Shown here one piece after another: positions 1 to 13,227 of a stretch of DNA of 64,000 bases. The DNA is from Puccinellia tenuiflora (Eukaryota > Streptophyta > Magnoliopsida > Poales > Poaceae), in contig QRDG01000527.1 in assembly GCA_012064385.1 (NCBI GenBank), positions 2,060,349-2,124,348 on the forward strand. The letters run 5' to 3'. Position numbers and translations under genes: made by a program. Numbering within the stretch: position 1 is the first letter of the stretch; each line of letters begins with the position of its first letter. Under the pieces are notes generated by a model. It saw nothing but the letters and a program-made list of their open reading frames with translations, searched no databases and had not been told where the DNA came from.

Positions 1-2735
1 ACCACACCGAGGGCGCCCACTTGCTCCCCTCTCTTTTCCTCCCCCGAAATCCCGGATCGGAGCACCGCTCCTTTTTCTCCCCGAGCTCCTCCGTTCGCCG
101 CCGTTGTCGAGTTAGGCGCCGTCGTCACGGGCCGCCCCGCACGAGTCGAAGACCGCGGCGAGGTCCACCGCATTCTCCTCTCTCTGCCCACCCGAGGAAT
201 CGAGCCGGGAAGCCTCGGTCCCGACGTTTTCGTCCTCGACACCCTCCGCCGCCGGCCGAGCCCCGCCGGCTCGTTTCGGTCACCACCGGCCTTCCCTCGC
301 CTAATCGGTCACCCACGCGTAATAAGGGTGAGCTCCATATCCTTTAGGCACTCTTCCGCGTCCCTCTCCCCTTGTGTCCTTGCTCGCCGTGAGCAATCGC
401 CGCCGCCGTCGCTTTTCTGCCCAGAATCGAGCCGTCCGGAATCAACCGGATTATTCCAGATCGATTCCGGGTCGCCCGAAAATTCCGGACCTTTCCGGAT
501 GAATTCCGAAACCCTAACCGAAAGTTTTGGAGGTCACCTCGAATTTGGTTCGGATTTAGCCCGGATTATTCCGGACCATCCGGAATATTCCGGCCCAATC
601 CGGATGAATTCCGAACCAAGCTGAAAACTTGTGAACTTTGGATTATAAATCCTTTTCGTTAAATCTTGCAAATGGTATATCAGTTTGATCAGTGTTTCAA
701 ACGCTGTCTAAATATGCTAATATCACCTCATGATAACGCCTTGGGCTTTGATGTTAATCTTGAATTGGATAAAAGATATAAATCCAAATAACCTTCTTAA
801 AATTGCTAGTTAAGCATCGGTGCTCCGAAAATTACAAATAAATTACCAAAGTGATTGGAATGATAAACCCTAACCATTTCATGTAATGTTCATGCATTTT
901 GAGCTACTTCTCTAATAATTCAATAAGTTATAAAGAACGTGGTCACTAAGCTAACTGTGGGGTTGCTTCCAAATAATTTTCCCTAATTATTTGGCTCCCC
1001 ATTTAATTGTGCCTTTAATTTATATAATAATATCCTTGCATCAATTTGACATGTCATCATGTGATTGAGCATTGCACCTGGTGTTCTTGTGTTTTATGTG
1101 TGCTTTGTATTTTCTTTTGGGTATCGATAGAGTCCGGAGTTGAGGTCACCCCAACTTACCCCGACGAGCAGTACTACGCGACCGGGCAGCAAGGCAAGAG
1201 ATAACCTAACCTTCTTGGCATCTAGCATCCTATGATTTTTATCAAATTATTTTATCCAACATAATATTGCATGCGGTTCAAAAGTCTCTTTTGGTAAATA
1301 TTAGAAGATCCTATGAATGCATGTTCTTCCCCGAGCCAATCACATGTATCCCTACCTATGAAACCTAGGGTTGAAGTGTTGGCCGAAATAAAGATAGAAT
1401 TGTTGTATTCATATGCTTAGCCATGCTTATATAAATGCTTTATGTCCGTTATTAATTCTGTAGTTGTTGATGATGATGGAATGATTCGGGCAGGGTGGAT
1501 AATTGTGATGCTATTTTAAAATGCTAAGATGGCTTGGGTGAGTTGCCATCGGGGATGGTGTTTTGCCTCACTCTAGCCCCTAGGTGCGAGTTCTTTACCT
1601 CTTGAACCAAGACTAGCGTGCTGCCATTGGTGGGTGTATGGGCGCCTCGCTGACCGAATAATTTGTGAGGGGCTTGTCAAGGGTCCTCTAGTTTGCTATT
1701 TCCATTTGCGCGTGTGTGGTGTGAGTGGAAAAGGAACGAGGATGGTGATGTTTAGGACGTGACGGTGGGGCAGGGCGCTGGGAGCGCTGAACCTGTCTTT
1801 CCGCCACTGATGGTCCTTGAGTAAGCCTCATGCATTGTAAAGGTCTAACCGCGCCCGCTCGCCGGCCTTCCCCGGAAGAGGGCCAACTAGGTGAGCCGGA
1901 CGGTACCAATGGGTAAAATAGTACACCCCTGCAGGGTTAATCTTTTCAAAAAGCCGTGTCCACGGTTATGGACAACTTGGGAATAGACGATAAGATCATA
2001 GAGAATCTTAACCTAATTGATATGGCAGCTAAAGGTTGCATTAATCAATGTGTGGTAAAGGTTCACTTCCTCGAGGGTGATTCGAGGGGGTTCCTTGGTG
2101 GAGATGAGAGTGGTTGGTTACAAAAGGGTTCGATGAGAACCAATGATGACAAATGTTACTCTCTTACCCCTTTTGAAAAGTACTCTGAGTAGACGAATGC
2201 CATGTGTCAATTATATTTTTCTGTTTATGAAACTTAGCTTTATGCAAAAGAAATACATATAAAGCTTTAGAGCCTCCGTCAGTCATTGGGCCTATATCGC
2301 CCTACTAAACTTGCGAGTACGTCGTACTCAGTCTCTCTTTGCTGCCTCTATGATTTTGTATTTCAGAGGAGGACGACACCGAACAACTAGGTGGGTTCTT
2401 CGTTGACGTCGACTACTAGTCTGGGGTTCCCAGGTGGCAGCTTGGGACCGTGGAACAAGCTGGCTGGGATGATATTTATTGTAGGCCTCTTAGGCCATAT
2501 TTTGCTTCTTGTTGTTAGACAACACTACCCGCTTCCGCTTGTTGAATTGTTGGATCTGTGATCCTTTTGCTTGTAATATTTGTATTCTTCTCGTTATATG
2601 AGTTGCTATACTTTTGTGTCGTAGAGTCATGCTTTGTGCCAGTTCTGTTCCACAAGTCTCGATCTTTGTATTATACATTGATGGTTGTGTCGGATTCATA
2701 GCCTCTCTGTATAATTCCGGGGTCGGGGCGTTACA
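1..2735 (+). repeat. 5' LTR (first ~641 bp missing at window edge)
   Basis: Position 1 aligns with position 8223 of the 3' LTR, so about 641 bp of the LTR lie outside the window. It matches the 3' LTR to base 2735. Differences are scattered substitutions, two single-base indels and a 10-bp duplication present only in the 3' copy near 9643-9660. It ends GTTACA and is followed directly by the primer-binding site. Small reading frames inside it recur in the other LTR simply because the LTRs are identical. Confidence 0.95.
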
Positions 2736-2738
2736 ACT

Positions 2739-2750
2739 TGGTATCAGAGC
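2739..2750 (+). other. Primer-binding site (initiator tRNA-Met type)
   Basis: TGGTATCAGAGC lies three bases after the LTR end. This is the standard complement to the 3' end of plant initiator tRNA-Met and would prime minus-strand DNA synthesis. Confidence 0.93.
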
Positions 2751-3127
2751 AGGACTGCCTGTAGGAAACCCTTCTTTTGGTCGATGTCGAGTCTAGTGAA
2801 AATTATTTATAACTTAAAAATGAGTTGTGAAAACCTTCTTAGGATTCTTTTTGCTTCTCATCCAACTCGCTCTACTCTGATTTTACCTCTATTTGTTTTA
2901 TGCTTGGTGTCGATGTTTAGGTTCTCGGGGTGGGGTTCTTACCGTCCAGTTATGCCTCGAGCCGTTATATCCGTTTGATATTGCCTCGATGACGTGATGT
3001 CACCGTGGTTGCCTAAATCTGTCTTTGGTGTTTATTGCTTCTTAAATAGCTATATCTAGGAGCAACCAATGATCTATCTTATCTGTCAGGATTGGTTACT
3101 AACTTGTCGTTGTTCCAATTCTTCAGA

Positions 3128-6100
3128 ATGGCTCCTACCCGTCGTGGGGAACATAGCAACCCTGACCCACCGCCGCCACCCTCAATGGCGGAGGTTATGA
3201 TGGCAATTGAACAAAACCGTCTACGCAATGAGCGGTTGCTCGAGCAGCTGGTCCAGCAAGGGGCCAGGAGGAACACGGACTGCACCACTCTCAACCAGTT
3301 CTTGCGGTCCCAACCTCCTACATTCTCTGAAGCTAAGGAGCCGCTTGATGCGGATGATTGGCTTCGGGCTATCGAGCGCAAGTTTGCCGCTCTTCACGTC
3401 CCGGCGGCGGAGCATGTCAACTTCGCCACCTACCTTCTGGAAGGAGCCGCCGGCTCCTGGTGGGAGAGCCACGTGGCCATGGTTGCCGCGGGCCATGTTG
3501 TCACTTGGGAGGAATTCCGCTCCGCCTTCCGTGCGGCGTACATCCCCAAGCCCATCCTCGAGCTCAAGAGGCGGGAGTTCCTGGACCTAACCCAGGGACG
3601 CATGGACGTCCAGTCTTATGGACGGGAGTTCAACCACCTCTCCCGTTACGCCCCTCGGGATGTGACAAATGATGAGGACAAGCAATACCTCTTCCGCAAG
3701 GGGCTCGCACCTCGCCTGCGATACGAGCTCCTACCCTTCAAGTTCACCTCCTACCAAGAGCTCTACAACCAGGCCCTCACCATGGAGCAGGGTAGGAAGG
3801 AGCTAGAGGCTTCTAAGAGGCCCGCTTCCACCGATCACCAGAGCTCCTCCTCCTCGGAGGGCAAGAAGCGCAAGGTGTTCGTGCCTTTCAGCGCCGTGCC
3901 AAAGGCGCCCTTCGTGCCGAAGCCCACCGGGTACCTGCCACCTCCGCCTCGCCCAGCTACTTTGACCTTGGGTGCGGCTGGAGGCGGTTTTCGACCTCGA
4001 CTACCTGCACCACCGGGGCTCACTTGCTTCGCTTGTGGCCAGCCGGGGCACTACTCCAGGGAGTGTCCCCAGAAGGCACCGGCTCCCTCAGCACCTGCAC
4101 CAGCACCCTCTACCCCAGCCGCCAATGCTACCACCGTCAGTCGTGGCCGCCTGAACCACGTCTCGGCTGAAGGCGTTGAGGAGGACCCCGGAGTTCTCAT
4201 GGGTACGCTTCAAATCAATACTTATCCAGCTTCAGTGCTATTTGATTCTAGAGCTTCGCATTCGTTCATATCCATATCATATGCACACAACCATCAAATA
4301 CCGTTTGTGATGATGGATCCCCCGTTAGTGGTCAAGACCCCGGGCTCTAGTTGGCATACCAATTGGATATCTCCCGATGTTCAAATAGCCGTAGGGTCAG
4401 TCCCATTTCCGTTCTCATTGATAGCCCTGAGGTCAGTGGGTATCGATGTTATTCTAGGCATGGATTGGCTAGTAAAATATCAGGCCAACCTGGATTGTGC
4501 TGCCAAGACTGTCACCGTGTTCCACCCAAGGTATGGGGAAGTGCGTTACTGGTCCCCAACTTCTGCAACTCCTTCCGCAGCCACTCCTCTTTCACCGGAG
4601 ATCAGTCTTTATTTTCTGGAAGGAATCACCCCGCCTGATATGTCTGAAGTCGCTGTGGTGTGTGATTTCCCCGATGTCTTTCCGGAGGAATTGCCCGGCA
4701 TGCCACCCGATCGCAGCGTGGAGTTTGTGATTGAGTTGGTTCCGGGAACCGCCCCAGTTTCCAAGACGCCCTACCGTATGCCAACGGAAGAGCTAGCTGA
4801 GTTGAAGAAGCAACTTGATGAGCTGCTGGAAAAAGAATTCATCCGACCGAGTAGCTCACCTTGGGGCTGCCCGGTTATCTTTGTCAAGAAGAGGGATACA
4901 AATGTTCCTCGTCTGGTCGTTGACTACCGCCCTCTTAATGCAGTGACCATCAAGAACAAGTATCCAATTCCTCGAATAACTGACTTGTTCGACCAACTGG
5001 CTGGTGCCACGGTGTTCTCCAAGATGGATTTGAGGTCAGGTTACCATCAGATAAAGATCCGGAAGGAGGATATTCCTAAGACGGCCTTCACTACCCGCTA
5101 TGGGTTATATGAGTATACCGTCATGTCTTTCGGCCTCACTAATGCTCCGGCTACATTCATGAGGCTAATGAACTCCATCTTCCATCAGTACCTCGACAAG
5201 TTCGTCATCATTTATATCGATGACATCCTTATGTACTCCAAGACCGAAGACGAACATGCTGAGCATCTTCGACTTGTCCTGACCAAGCTTCGAGATCATC
5301 GTCTCTATGCCAAGTTCTCTAAATGTGAGTTTTGGCTGAAGGAGCTCATCTTTCTTGGTCATGTGGTGTCAGCTGCCGGAGTAGCGGTGATACCCGACAA
5401 GATTCAGGCAATCCTGGATTGGCCAACTCCCAAATCCGTCAAAGATATCCGAAGCTTCCTTGGATTGGCGGGTTATTACCGTCGATTCATTGAGGGCTTC
5501 TCCAAAATAGAAAAGGCGTTGACTGAACTCCTCAAGAAAGGCAAGCCATTTGTGTGGTCAGACAAGGCTGAAGAGAGTTTCCAAACCCTCAAGGTCAAGC
5601 TCACCACCACCCCGGTACTTGTCCTTCCCGATACCGCCAAGGATTTTGTCGTCTATTGCGATGCATCTCTCCAAGGCTTGGGTTGTGTCTTGATGCAAGA
5701 AGGCCATGTGGTCGCCTATGCTTCCCGTCAACTCAAGCCGCACGAGCAAAATTATCCAACTCATGATTTGGAGCTTGCCGCCGTGGTACATGCTCTGAAG
5801 CAATGGAGGCCCTACCTCTTGGGCAACCGTTGCGAGATCTACTCCGACCACCAAAGTCTGAAATATCTATTCACCCAGCCGGATCTGAACTTGAGGCAGA
5901 GGAGATGGCTGGAATTGATAAAGGACTATGATGTGACTCTCAATTATCAGCCCGGCAAGGCAAATGTCGTGGCGGATGCTCTGAGCCGCAAAGCCTATTG
6001 CAATACCGTGATGGTTGAAAAGGCGCAACCGGCTCTCCACGAGGAATTTGCTAAATTGAACCTGGAAATTGTTCCTTCAGGTTTTCTAGCTAACCTTGAG

Positions 6101-6139
6101 ATCAAATCCACCCTCGAGGATGAGATCAAGGCCGCCTAA
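3128..6139 (+). pseudogene. gag-protease-RT-RNase H part of a Ty3/gypsy polyprotein, ended by a nonsense codon
   Basis: Reading from the ATG at 3128 (MAPTRRGEH) gives 1003 codons. In order: a retrotransposon Gag domain; a CCHC zinc knuckle (CFACGQPGHYSREC, about 4027-4068); an aspartic protease; a reverse transcriptase with YIDD at 5213-5224; and RNase H (VYCDASLQGLG, about 5650-5683). The protease active site, normally D-S/T-G, reads DSRA at 4244-4255, where AGA replaces a glycine codon. This would be expected to abolish cleavage. The frame stops at TAA 6137-6139, where related elements usually read CAA (Gln). The same frame continues without a shift into the integrase. The ATG was chosen because the upstream in-frame codons back to 3092 lack an ATG and Gag similarity starts here. 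Confidence 0.92.
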
Positions 6140-7546
6140 CAAAATGATCCTGAAATCCTTGAGATCAAAGAGAAGATCGCTAATGGAAAGGCCAATTGTT
6201 TCTTGGTTGATGACCATGGTGTGGTCTATTTTGGTGACCGTCTAGTGGTGCCCAAGAGTGGAAATCTGAGGGAGTTGATCCTTTCTGAAGCTCATGAGTC
6301 ACCCATCTCTATTCACCCGGGTAGCACAAAAATGTACCAAGATCTTCGCCCTCAATTCTGGTGGTCTTGCATGAAGCGCGAGATCGCCGAGTATGTTGCG
6401 GAATGCGACGTCTGTCGCCGAGTGAAGGCTGAACATCAAAGGCCAGCTGGTACCCTTCGCCCCATAGCCATTCCTGAGTGGAAGTGGGATGAAGTTGGTA
6501 TGGATTTCATCACCGGCTTTCCGAGATCACAAAAGGGCAACAATGCTATTTGGGTCATCATCGACCGTTTGTCAAAGGTTGCCCATTTCCTTCCGGTCCG
6601 TGATGATATTCGAGCAAGCCAACTTGCCGACTTGTATATGGCCCGGATTGTTCCTTTGCACGGGGTTCCTTTGCGGATCATCTCCGACCGTGGAAGCTTA
6701 TTTGTGTCCAAGTTTTGGCAAAGTTTCCAAACGGCGCTTGGGACCCGTCTCAACTTCAGCACCGCCTATCACCCTCAAACCGATGGTCAAACTGAAAGGG
6801 TGAATCAAGTTCTTGAGGACATGCTTCGGGCTTGTGTCATCTCCTTCGGCAAGAGTTGGGAAAAGTACCTCCCTCTCGCCGAGTTCTCCTACAACAATAG
6901 CTATCAAGCCAGTTTGCAAATGGCTCCCTTTGAGGTCCTTTATGGGAGAAAATGCCGGACTCCTCTCAATTGGTCTGAAACCGGGGAGAGGTCACTCTTC
7001 GGTCCTGATGTGATCAATGAAGCCGAAGAGAAAGTCCGTGTCATTAGAGAAAACCTCAAAGCCGCTCAATCCCGTCAGAAAAGCTACTATGACAAGCACC
7101 ATCAAGAGGTCCACTATGAAATTGGCGACAAGGCCTATCTTCGAGTCTCTCCCCTCCGAGGCGTTCGTCGCTTTGGAATCAAGGGCAAATTGGCACCTCG
7201 CTTTGTTGGCCCTTTCACCATCGTAGGCAAGTGCGGAGATCTCTCCTATCAACTTGAGTTGCCCTCCAATTTCCCGGATGTCCATGATGTTTTCCATGTC
7301 TCCCAACTCCGCCGGTGTTTCAAGGATCCCATCCGTGGGGTTGATCATGAGGCATTGGACATTCAAGAGGATTTGACCTATCGCGAGCATCCTATCCGCA
7401 TCTTGGATGAAGCGGAGAGGAAAACCCGCAACAAGTCCATCAAGTTTCTCAAGGTCCAATGGTCTAACCATTCCGAGGAAGAAGCCACATGGGAGCGAGA
7501 AACTAGTCTTCGTCAGGAATACCCCGCCTTCTTCACTCAAGCCTAG
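6140..7546 (+). pseudogene. Integrase-chromodomain part of the same polyprotein, downstream of the nonsense codon
   Basis: This is in frame with the upstream gag-RT reading and separated from it only by the stop at 6137. It has an HHCC zinc-binding region (H..H with CDVC, about 6290-6420). A DDE integrase core follows: D in MDFITGFP near 6500, D in ISDRGSLF near 6685, and E in QTDGQTERVNQ near 6790. After the core come the GPF/Y region (APRFVGPF, about 7195) and a C-terminal chromodomain-like tail (VQWSNHSEEEATWE, about 7456-7497). The chromodomain in chromoviruses is known to guide integration to marked chromatin. There is no good start codon of its own, so it would be made only by readthrough. 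Confidence 0.9.
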
Positions 7547-7566
7547 AATCTCGGGGCGAGATTCTT

Positions 7567-7581
7567 GTAAGGGGGTAGATT
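7567..7581 (+). other. Polypurine tract
   Basis: A purine-rich AAGGGGGTAGA run lies directly before the 3' LTR start TGTAAC at 7582. It is the expected plus-strand primer position. Confidence 0.8.
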
Positions 7582-10500
7582 TGTAACATCCCGAACTTGG
7601 TAACGAAAAATACGAAGAATTTTTCCACTTTTTGCATTCTTGTTTGCATCATGGCATGTCTTTAAATTGTTAATGATAATAAGTAACCAAATGGAAAACA
7701 ATGAAATGAGGGAAGCCAAACTTCCCAAAACTCTTTACTTCTTGAAATGCAAACTATGGTGTAACCCTTGTCATGGCAAGTGACCTTATGGTCTAGCAAG
7801 TTCACCTAAGTTCAACCAATGCTCAAGAAAACAAATGGTTTGTCCTCTATTTTTGTTCCAAGTCTCAAAACTTCAATTGTGATGCAAGGCGCCTCCTCTT
7901 TGTGAACCAGATTGTGGTGCCTTAAAAATCCAAGGGAAAATATGGGGAGCTTCCTAATATGCTTGGGAGCATCCCTAAACTTTTCTGTAATTTCTGGACT
8001 TGTTTAAAATGCTGCCAAAAATCTAGCCTTTTCTGTCAAATATGTCCATTCGGAATGGCCCGGAAATTTCCGGATCAAATCCGGACCAGTCGGAATTTTC
8101 CGGACCCATCCGGAAAATTCCGGATGAAGCACAGTGACGATGGACACTGGCGCCATGCCGCCGATGCCACCTGCTCCCCTGCCCATGCCGCTCGACGCCG
8201 TGGCCCCCCTGAGAGGTCAAAGACCACACCGAGGGCGCCCACTTGCTCCCCTCTCTTTTCCTCCCCCGAAATCCCGGATCGGAGCACCGCTCCTTTTTCT
8301 CCCCGAGCTCCTCCGTTCGCCGCCGTTGTCGAGTTAGGCGCCGTCGTCACGGGCCGCCCCGCACGAATCAAAGACCGCGGCGAGGTCCACCGCGTTCTCC
8401 TCTCTCTGCCCACCCGAGGAATCGAGCCGGGAAGCCTCGGTCCCGACGTTTTCGTCCTCGACACCCTCCGCCGCCGGACGAGCCCCGCCGGCTCATTTCG
8501 GTCACCACCGGCTTTCCCTCGCCTAATCGGTCACCCACGCGTAATAAGGGTGAGCTCCATATCCTTTAGGCACTCTTCCGCGTCCCTCTCCCCTTGTGTC
8601 CTTGCTCGCCGTGAGCAATCGCCGCCGCCGTCGCTTTTCTGCCCAGAATCGAGCCGTCCGGAATCAACCGGATTATTCCGGATCGATTCCGGGTCGCCCG
8701 GAAAATTCCGGACCTTTCCGGATGAATTCCGAAACCCTAACCGAAAGTTTTGGAGGTCACCTCGAATTTGGTTCGGATTTAGCCCGGATTATTCCGGACC
8801 ATCCGGAATATTCCGGCCCAATCCGGATGAATTCCGAACCAAGCTGAAAACTTGTGAACTTTGGATTATAAATCCTTTTCGTTAAATCCTGCAAATGGTA
8901 TATCAGTTTGATCAGTGTTTCAAACGCTGTCTAAATATGCTAATATCACCTCATGATAACGCCTTGGGCTTTGATGTTAATCTTGAATTGGATAAAAGAT
9001 ATAAATCCAAATAACCTTCTTAAAATTGCTAGTTAAGCATCGGTGCTCCGAAAATTACAAATAAATTACCAAAGTGATTGGAATGATAAACCCTAACCAT
9101 TTCATGTAATGTTCATGCATTTTGAGCTACTTCTCTAATAATTCAATAAGTTATAAAGAGCGTGGTCACTAAGCTAACTGTGGGGTTGCTTCCAAATAAT
9201 TTTCCCTAATTATTTGGCTCCCCATTTAATTGTGCCTTTAATTTATATAATAATATCCTTCATCAATTTAACATGTCATCATGTGATTGAGCATTGCACC
9301 TGGTGTTCTTGTGTTTTATGTGTGCTTTGTATTTTCTTTTGGGTATCGATAGAGTCCGGAGTTGAGGTCACCCCAACTTACCCCGACGAGCAGTACTACG
9401 CGACCGGGCAGCAAGGCAAGAGATAACCTAACCTTCTTGGCATCTAGCATCCTATGATTTTTATCAAATTAATTTATCCAACATAATATTGCATGCGGTT
9501 CAAAAGTCTCTTTTGGTAAATATTAGAAGATCCTATGAATGCATGTTCTTCCCCGAGCCAATCACATGTATCCCTACCTATGAAACCTAGGGTTGAAGTG
9601 TTGGCCGAAATAAAGATAGAATTGTTGTATTCATATGCTTAGCTATGCTTAGCCATGCTTATATAAATGCTTTATGTCCGTTATTAATTCCGTAGTTGTT
9701 GATGATGATGGAATGATTCGGGCAGGGTGGATAATTGTGATGCTATTTTAAAATGATAAGATGGCTTGGGTGAGTTGCCATCGGGGATGGTGTTTTGCCT
9801 CACTCTAGCCCCTAGGTGCGAGTTCTTTACCTCTTGAACCAAGACTAGCGTGCTGCCATTGGTGGGTGTATGGGCGCCTCGCTGACCGAATAATTTGTGA
9901 GGGGCTTGTCAAGGGTCCTCTAGTTTGCTATTTCCATTTGCGCGTGTGTGGTGTGAGTGGAAAAGGAACGAGGATGGTGATGTTTAGGACGTGACGGTGG
10001 GGCAGGGCACTGGGAGCGCTGAACCTGTCTTTCCGTCACTGATGGTCCTTGAGTAAGCCTCATGCATTGTAAAGGTCTAACCGCGCCCGCTCGCCGGCCT
10101 TCCCCGGAAGAGGGCCAACTAGGTGAGCCGGACGGTACCAATGGGTAAAATAGTACACCCCTGCAGGGTTAATCTTTTCGAAAAGCCGTGTCCACGGTTA
10201 TGGACAACTTGGGAATAGACGATAAGATCATAGAGAATCTTAACCTAATTGATATGGCAGCTAAAGGTTGCATTAATCAACGTGTGGTAAAGGTTCACTT
10301 CCTCGAGGGTGATTCGAGGGGGTTCCTTGGTGGAGATGAGAGTGGTTGGTTACAAAAGGGTTCGATGAGAACCAATGATGACAAATGTTACTCTCTTACC
10401 CCTTTTGAAAAGTACTCTGAGTAGACGAATGCCATGTGTCAATTATATTTTTCTGTTTATGAAACTTAGCTTTATGCAAAAGAAATACATATAAAGCTTT

Positions 10501-10967
10501 AGAGCCTCCGTCAGTCATTGGGCCTATATCGCCCTACTAAACTTGCGAGTACGTCGTACTCAGTCTCTCTTTGCTGCCTCTATTATTTTGTATTTCAGAG
10601 GAGGACGACACCGAACAACTAGGTGGGTTCTTCATTGACGTCGACTACTAGTCTGGGGTTCCCAGGTGGCAGCTTGGGACCGTGGAACAAGCTGGCTGGG
10701 ATGATATTTATTGTAGGCCTCTTAGGCCATATTTTGCTTCTTGTTGTTAGACAACACTACCCGCTTCCGCTTGTTGAATTGTTGGATCTGTGATCCTTTT
10801 GCTTGTAATATTTGTATTCTTCTCGTTATATGAGTTGCTATACTTTTGTGTCGTAGAGTCATGCTTTGTGCCAGTTCTGTTCCACAAGTCTCGATCTTTG
10901 TATTATACATTGATGGTTGTGTCGGATTCATAGCCTCTCTGTATAATTCCGGGGTCGGGGCGTTACA
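7582..10967 (+). repeat. 3' LTR (3386 bp)
   Basis: This LTR is complete, from TGTAACATCC to GGGGCGTTACA. Its first part (about 8050-8830) is unusually rich in the palindrome TCCGGA: 12 exact copies counted by eye, in two clusters around 8052-8125 and 8659-8827. About 270 bp of GC-rich sequence (8140-8540) is followed by AT-rich sequence. No gene is apparent in it. Confidence 0.95.
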
Positions 10968-13227
10968 CGCCTGAGGTCGGATTCTCACCGGTACCATTCA
11001 GCAAGCATGTAGCCGACGACGGATGACTCAGCGGCCTCTCATAGTCTCGTGTGCGAACTCACCAGTGCGCATGCAAATATTGGATGCATCCGTGGATTGG
11101 ATCGTCGCATGGCTAGCTCTCGTGTGTCCTCAAATCAATTGCATACGCACGGTTTTGAAGCAGCATAAGAGGAGGCGATAGACATTAATGGCTCATGTAT
11201 GTACGTATGTTGCAGGTGATCGATAAGGAGGAGGGAGTTTTAGTTCGTAAAATTGCATCAATTTGTAATCATCGTTTCCGCAAGTTCCTGTGTCGCTCCT
11301 TGCCGCCGCTGCCGTCGCCGCCGAGCGTGCCGACAACCATCTTGTCGGGCGTGGCACCGTTTGTCCCAGGCAGTACCAGTCACCATCCCTCCGGCCGGCC
11401 ACCATAGCCTCGGCGTGGCAGACGGAACCACCAATTTCATATGCAAATGGATACCTACGTGTACAGATGCCTACAGATCTAATTGGGCCATACGGGTTTC
11501 TACATGGCTTAATACGACTTAATTATTTTTTACTTAATTAAATGAAGACCATCATATCCTTTATTACCAAGGGGTACGGAGCGATCTCAACCGTTGTTGT
11601 GTTTGAGTTTGGAAAAGGGGTGTTTGAGTTTGGAAAAGGGGGGTGTACCGAAGCACAAGTGGTGTCAAAATTATATAGGAAACATATTTAAATGGACATT
11701 GTATAGGAAAATTAAGTATCCGTTGGTTGGCGCTTGAATTGAGTTACTCCTAGAAAAATGATTGAATGGTTTTCGATTTAATTTCATTGGATATGAGTAC
11801 TAATTATAAACATGGAAAGAAGCGATAATAAGTTGCTTGTCATGCCTTTATAATAAGCATTGCTTCAGGAGACTACATTGGTAGTATGATGTATTTCTTG
11901 CTAAAGTATGGGAGAATTACATTGATAATAAGCTGGCAGCTGTGCGAAAAGAAAAAAATATTTTACTGAAGAAATATGACATTCAGCAAAGGGAAGCATA
12001 ATTGAAAAGAAACATTGATTCAGGTTTCACATAGATATCACGAATTTGGTTTGGGCATGATTGAGCTTAGAAGTCTTGTCGCGACGCCGGCGTCCTGTGG
12101 GCGCGGTGGTGTGCGGGCGGTGCGGCAGCCTGGCTGGCGGGGCGCGACGACATCGGCGGGCATGGCGGCGTGCGAGCGCGACGACGGGCGAGCGGCCAGG
12201 GCGACGGGCGAGCAGGCGCGGCGGTGGCAGCGTCCAGGCAGGGCGACGTGCGGGCGTACGGGCGGATTGCAGCCGTGGTGGTGGACTGGCCTGGCGGCGA
12301 TTTGCGTCCGCGGGGGCGTTGTTTTAGGGGAAAAAATCTGCATTCGAGTGATAGGTTAATTAGCGTGGTCTGTCCGGTATGTTTTAGTTAGCATACGAAC
12401 CCTCCGATATTTTGGTTTGACGGTTAAGATCATTTGGATCACCTCCTCTGGGACGTTTTATATTAGCGGTGATGGTGATGGATTGCAATATATGAAAAAA
12501 TCTTGAATGAGCAAAGTTAACACGTATCACACACTTATCTTATGACCATGACACACAAAGAAAACATGATATGCCTTAGGAAGGTTCAAATAACATCTTA
12601 GAGTTAAATGAGTTTTGGTGAAGTTGACACTAATTAAGAGACTAATGAAACCTACAAGTTTTAATCCCACAAGGTGCAACGGAAAAGTGGAAGAAAACCC
12701 CAAATTGAAATCGGCAAGTTAGTAATATAACCATTATTATCATAATTTTCAAAGCAATATTTGAATATAGCAAGATTCTCGGATTTATAAAGAGCATCAT
12801 TAGTATTTTCAAATAAGGAGGGAATTTCCTAAGCACCTTTAAACACAACAGAATTTTCAATATGTTCCACATCATAGAAATCATAATCACCGTTAAAAAG
12901 TTAAGGTTTCATTATCATACGGGATGTAGAGGCTGCTAAGTTGATGCCCCTTCCATAAGGATTCATACGCAATGCGTACTCGCAAGTTAAGGTTCATCGA
13001 CGAGTCAACTGTGGCGTTTGTGGACAGAAAGGGCATGTGCCATTTAAGTTCACTGCAAAAACAGTGAAGATACCTGGGGCCATTTTTACGTTGGCCGCCA
13101 TTGTAGACAATACCAAGTATGTATTTTAAGTGGGCGAGATCTTGTGTTTCTATTTTTCCAGTTGTTATCTTACTTTTGTATCCATTTTCTCATGCATGTC
13201 TTCCCCAACTCACATACCACTTTCATC
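10968..13227. other. Intergenic stretch without recognisable gene
   Basis: This is mixed-composition DNA. A GC-rich patch at 12085-12310 (CGGGCG and GGCGGC runs) keeps several frames open on both strands, which is expected from composition alone. A direct repeat of about 17 bp (GTGTTTGAGTTTGGAAA) occurs twice around 11598-11637. I see no conserved domain, RNA gene or complete transposon here. Confidence 0.5.

Larger units (their letters stand above)
1..10967 (+). mobile_element. Ty3/gypsy chromovirus LTR retrotransposon, 5' end outside the window
   Basis: Two near-identical LTR copies flank a gag-pol region in the order 5' LTR (partial, 1-2735), tRNA-Met primer site, gag-PR-RT-RH-INT-chromodomain, polypurine tract, 3' LTR (7582-10967). 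The LTRs begin TGTAAC and end GTTACA. About 20 substitutions separate the two LTRs over 2.7 kb by eye, roughly 0.7%, so insertion was recent. A C-terminal chromodomain and the long LTRs suggest the Tekay/Del group; that lineage call is an inference. The left target duplication is off-window; the right flank begins CGCCT. The copy is probably unable to move by itself because of two coding lesions. Confidence 0.95.

Noticed and set aside
1956..2192. 78-codon frame in the 5' LTR, repeated at 10188-10424
   Set aside because: Its presence in both LTRs follows from LTR identity. There is no domain, and its first usable ATG is internal. Not evidence for a gene.
2739..2750. tRNA-like matches at this and other LTR junctions as tRNA genes
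   Set aside because: They are short complements of tRNA 3' ends directly after LTRs, i.e. primer-binding sites. No cloverleaf is present.
12015..12391. Overlapping Arg/Gly/Ala-rich frames on both strands
   Set aside because: The patch is GC-rich and several frames are open together, as composition alone predicts. No motif was found.
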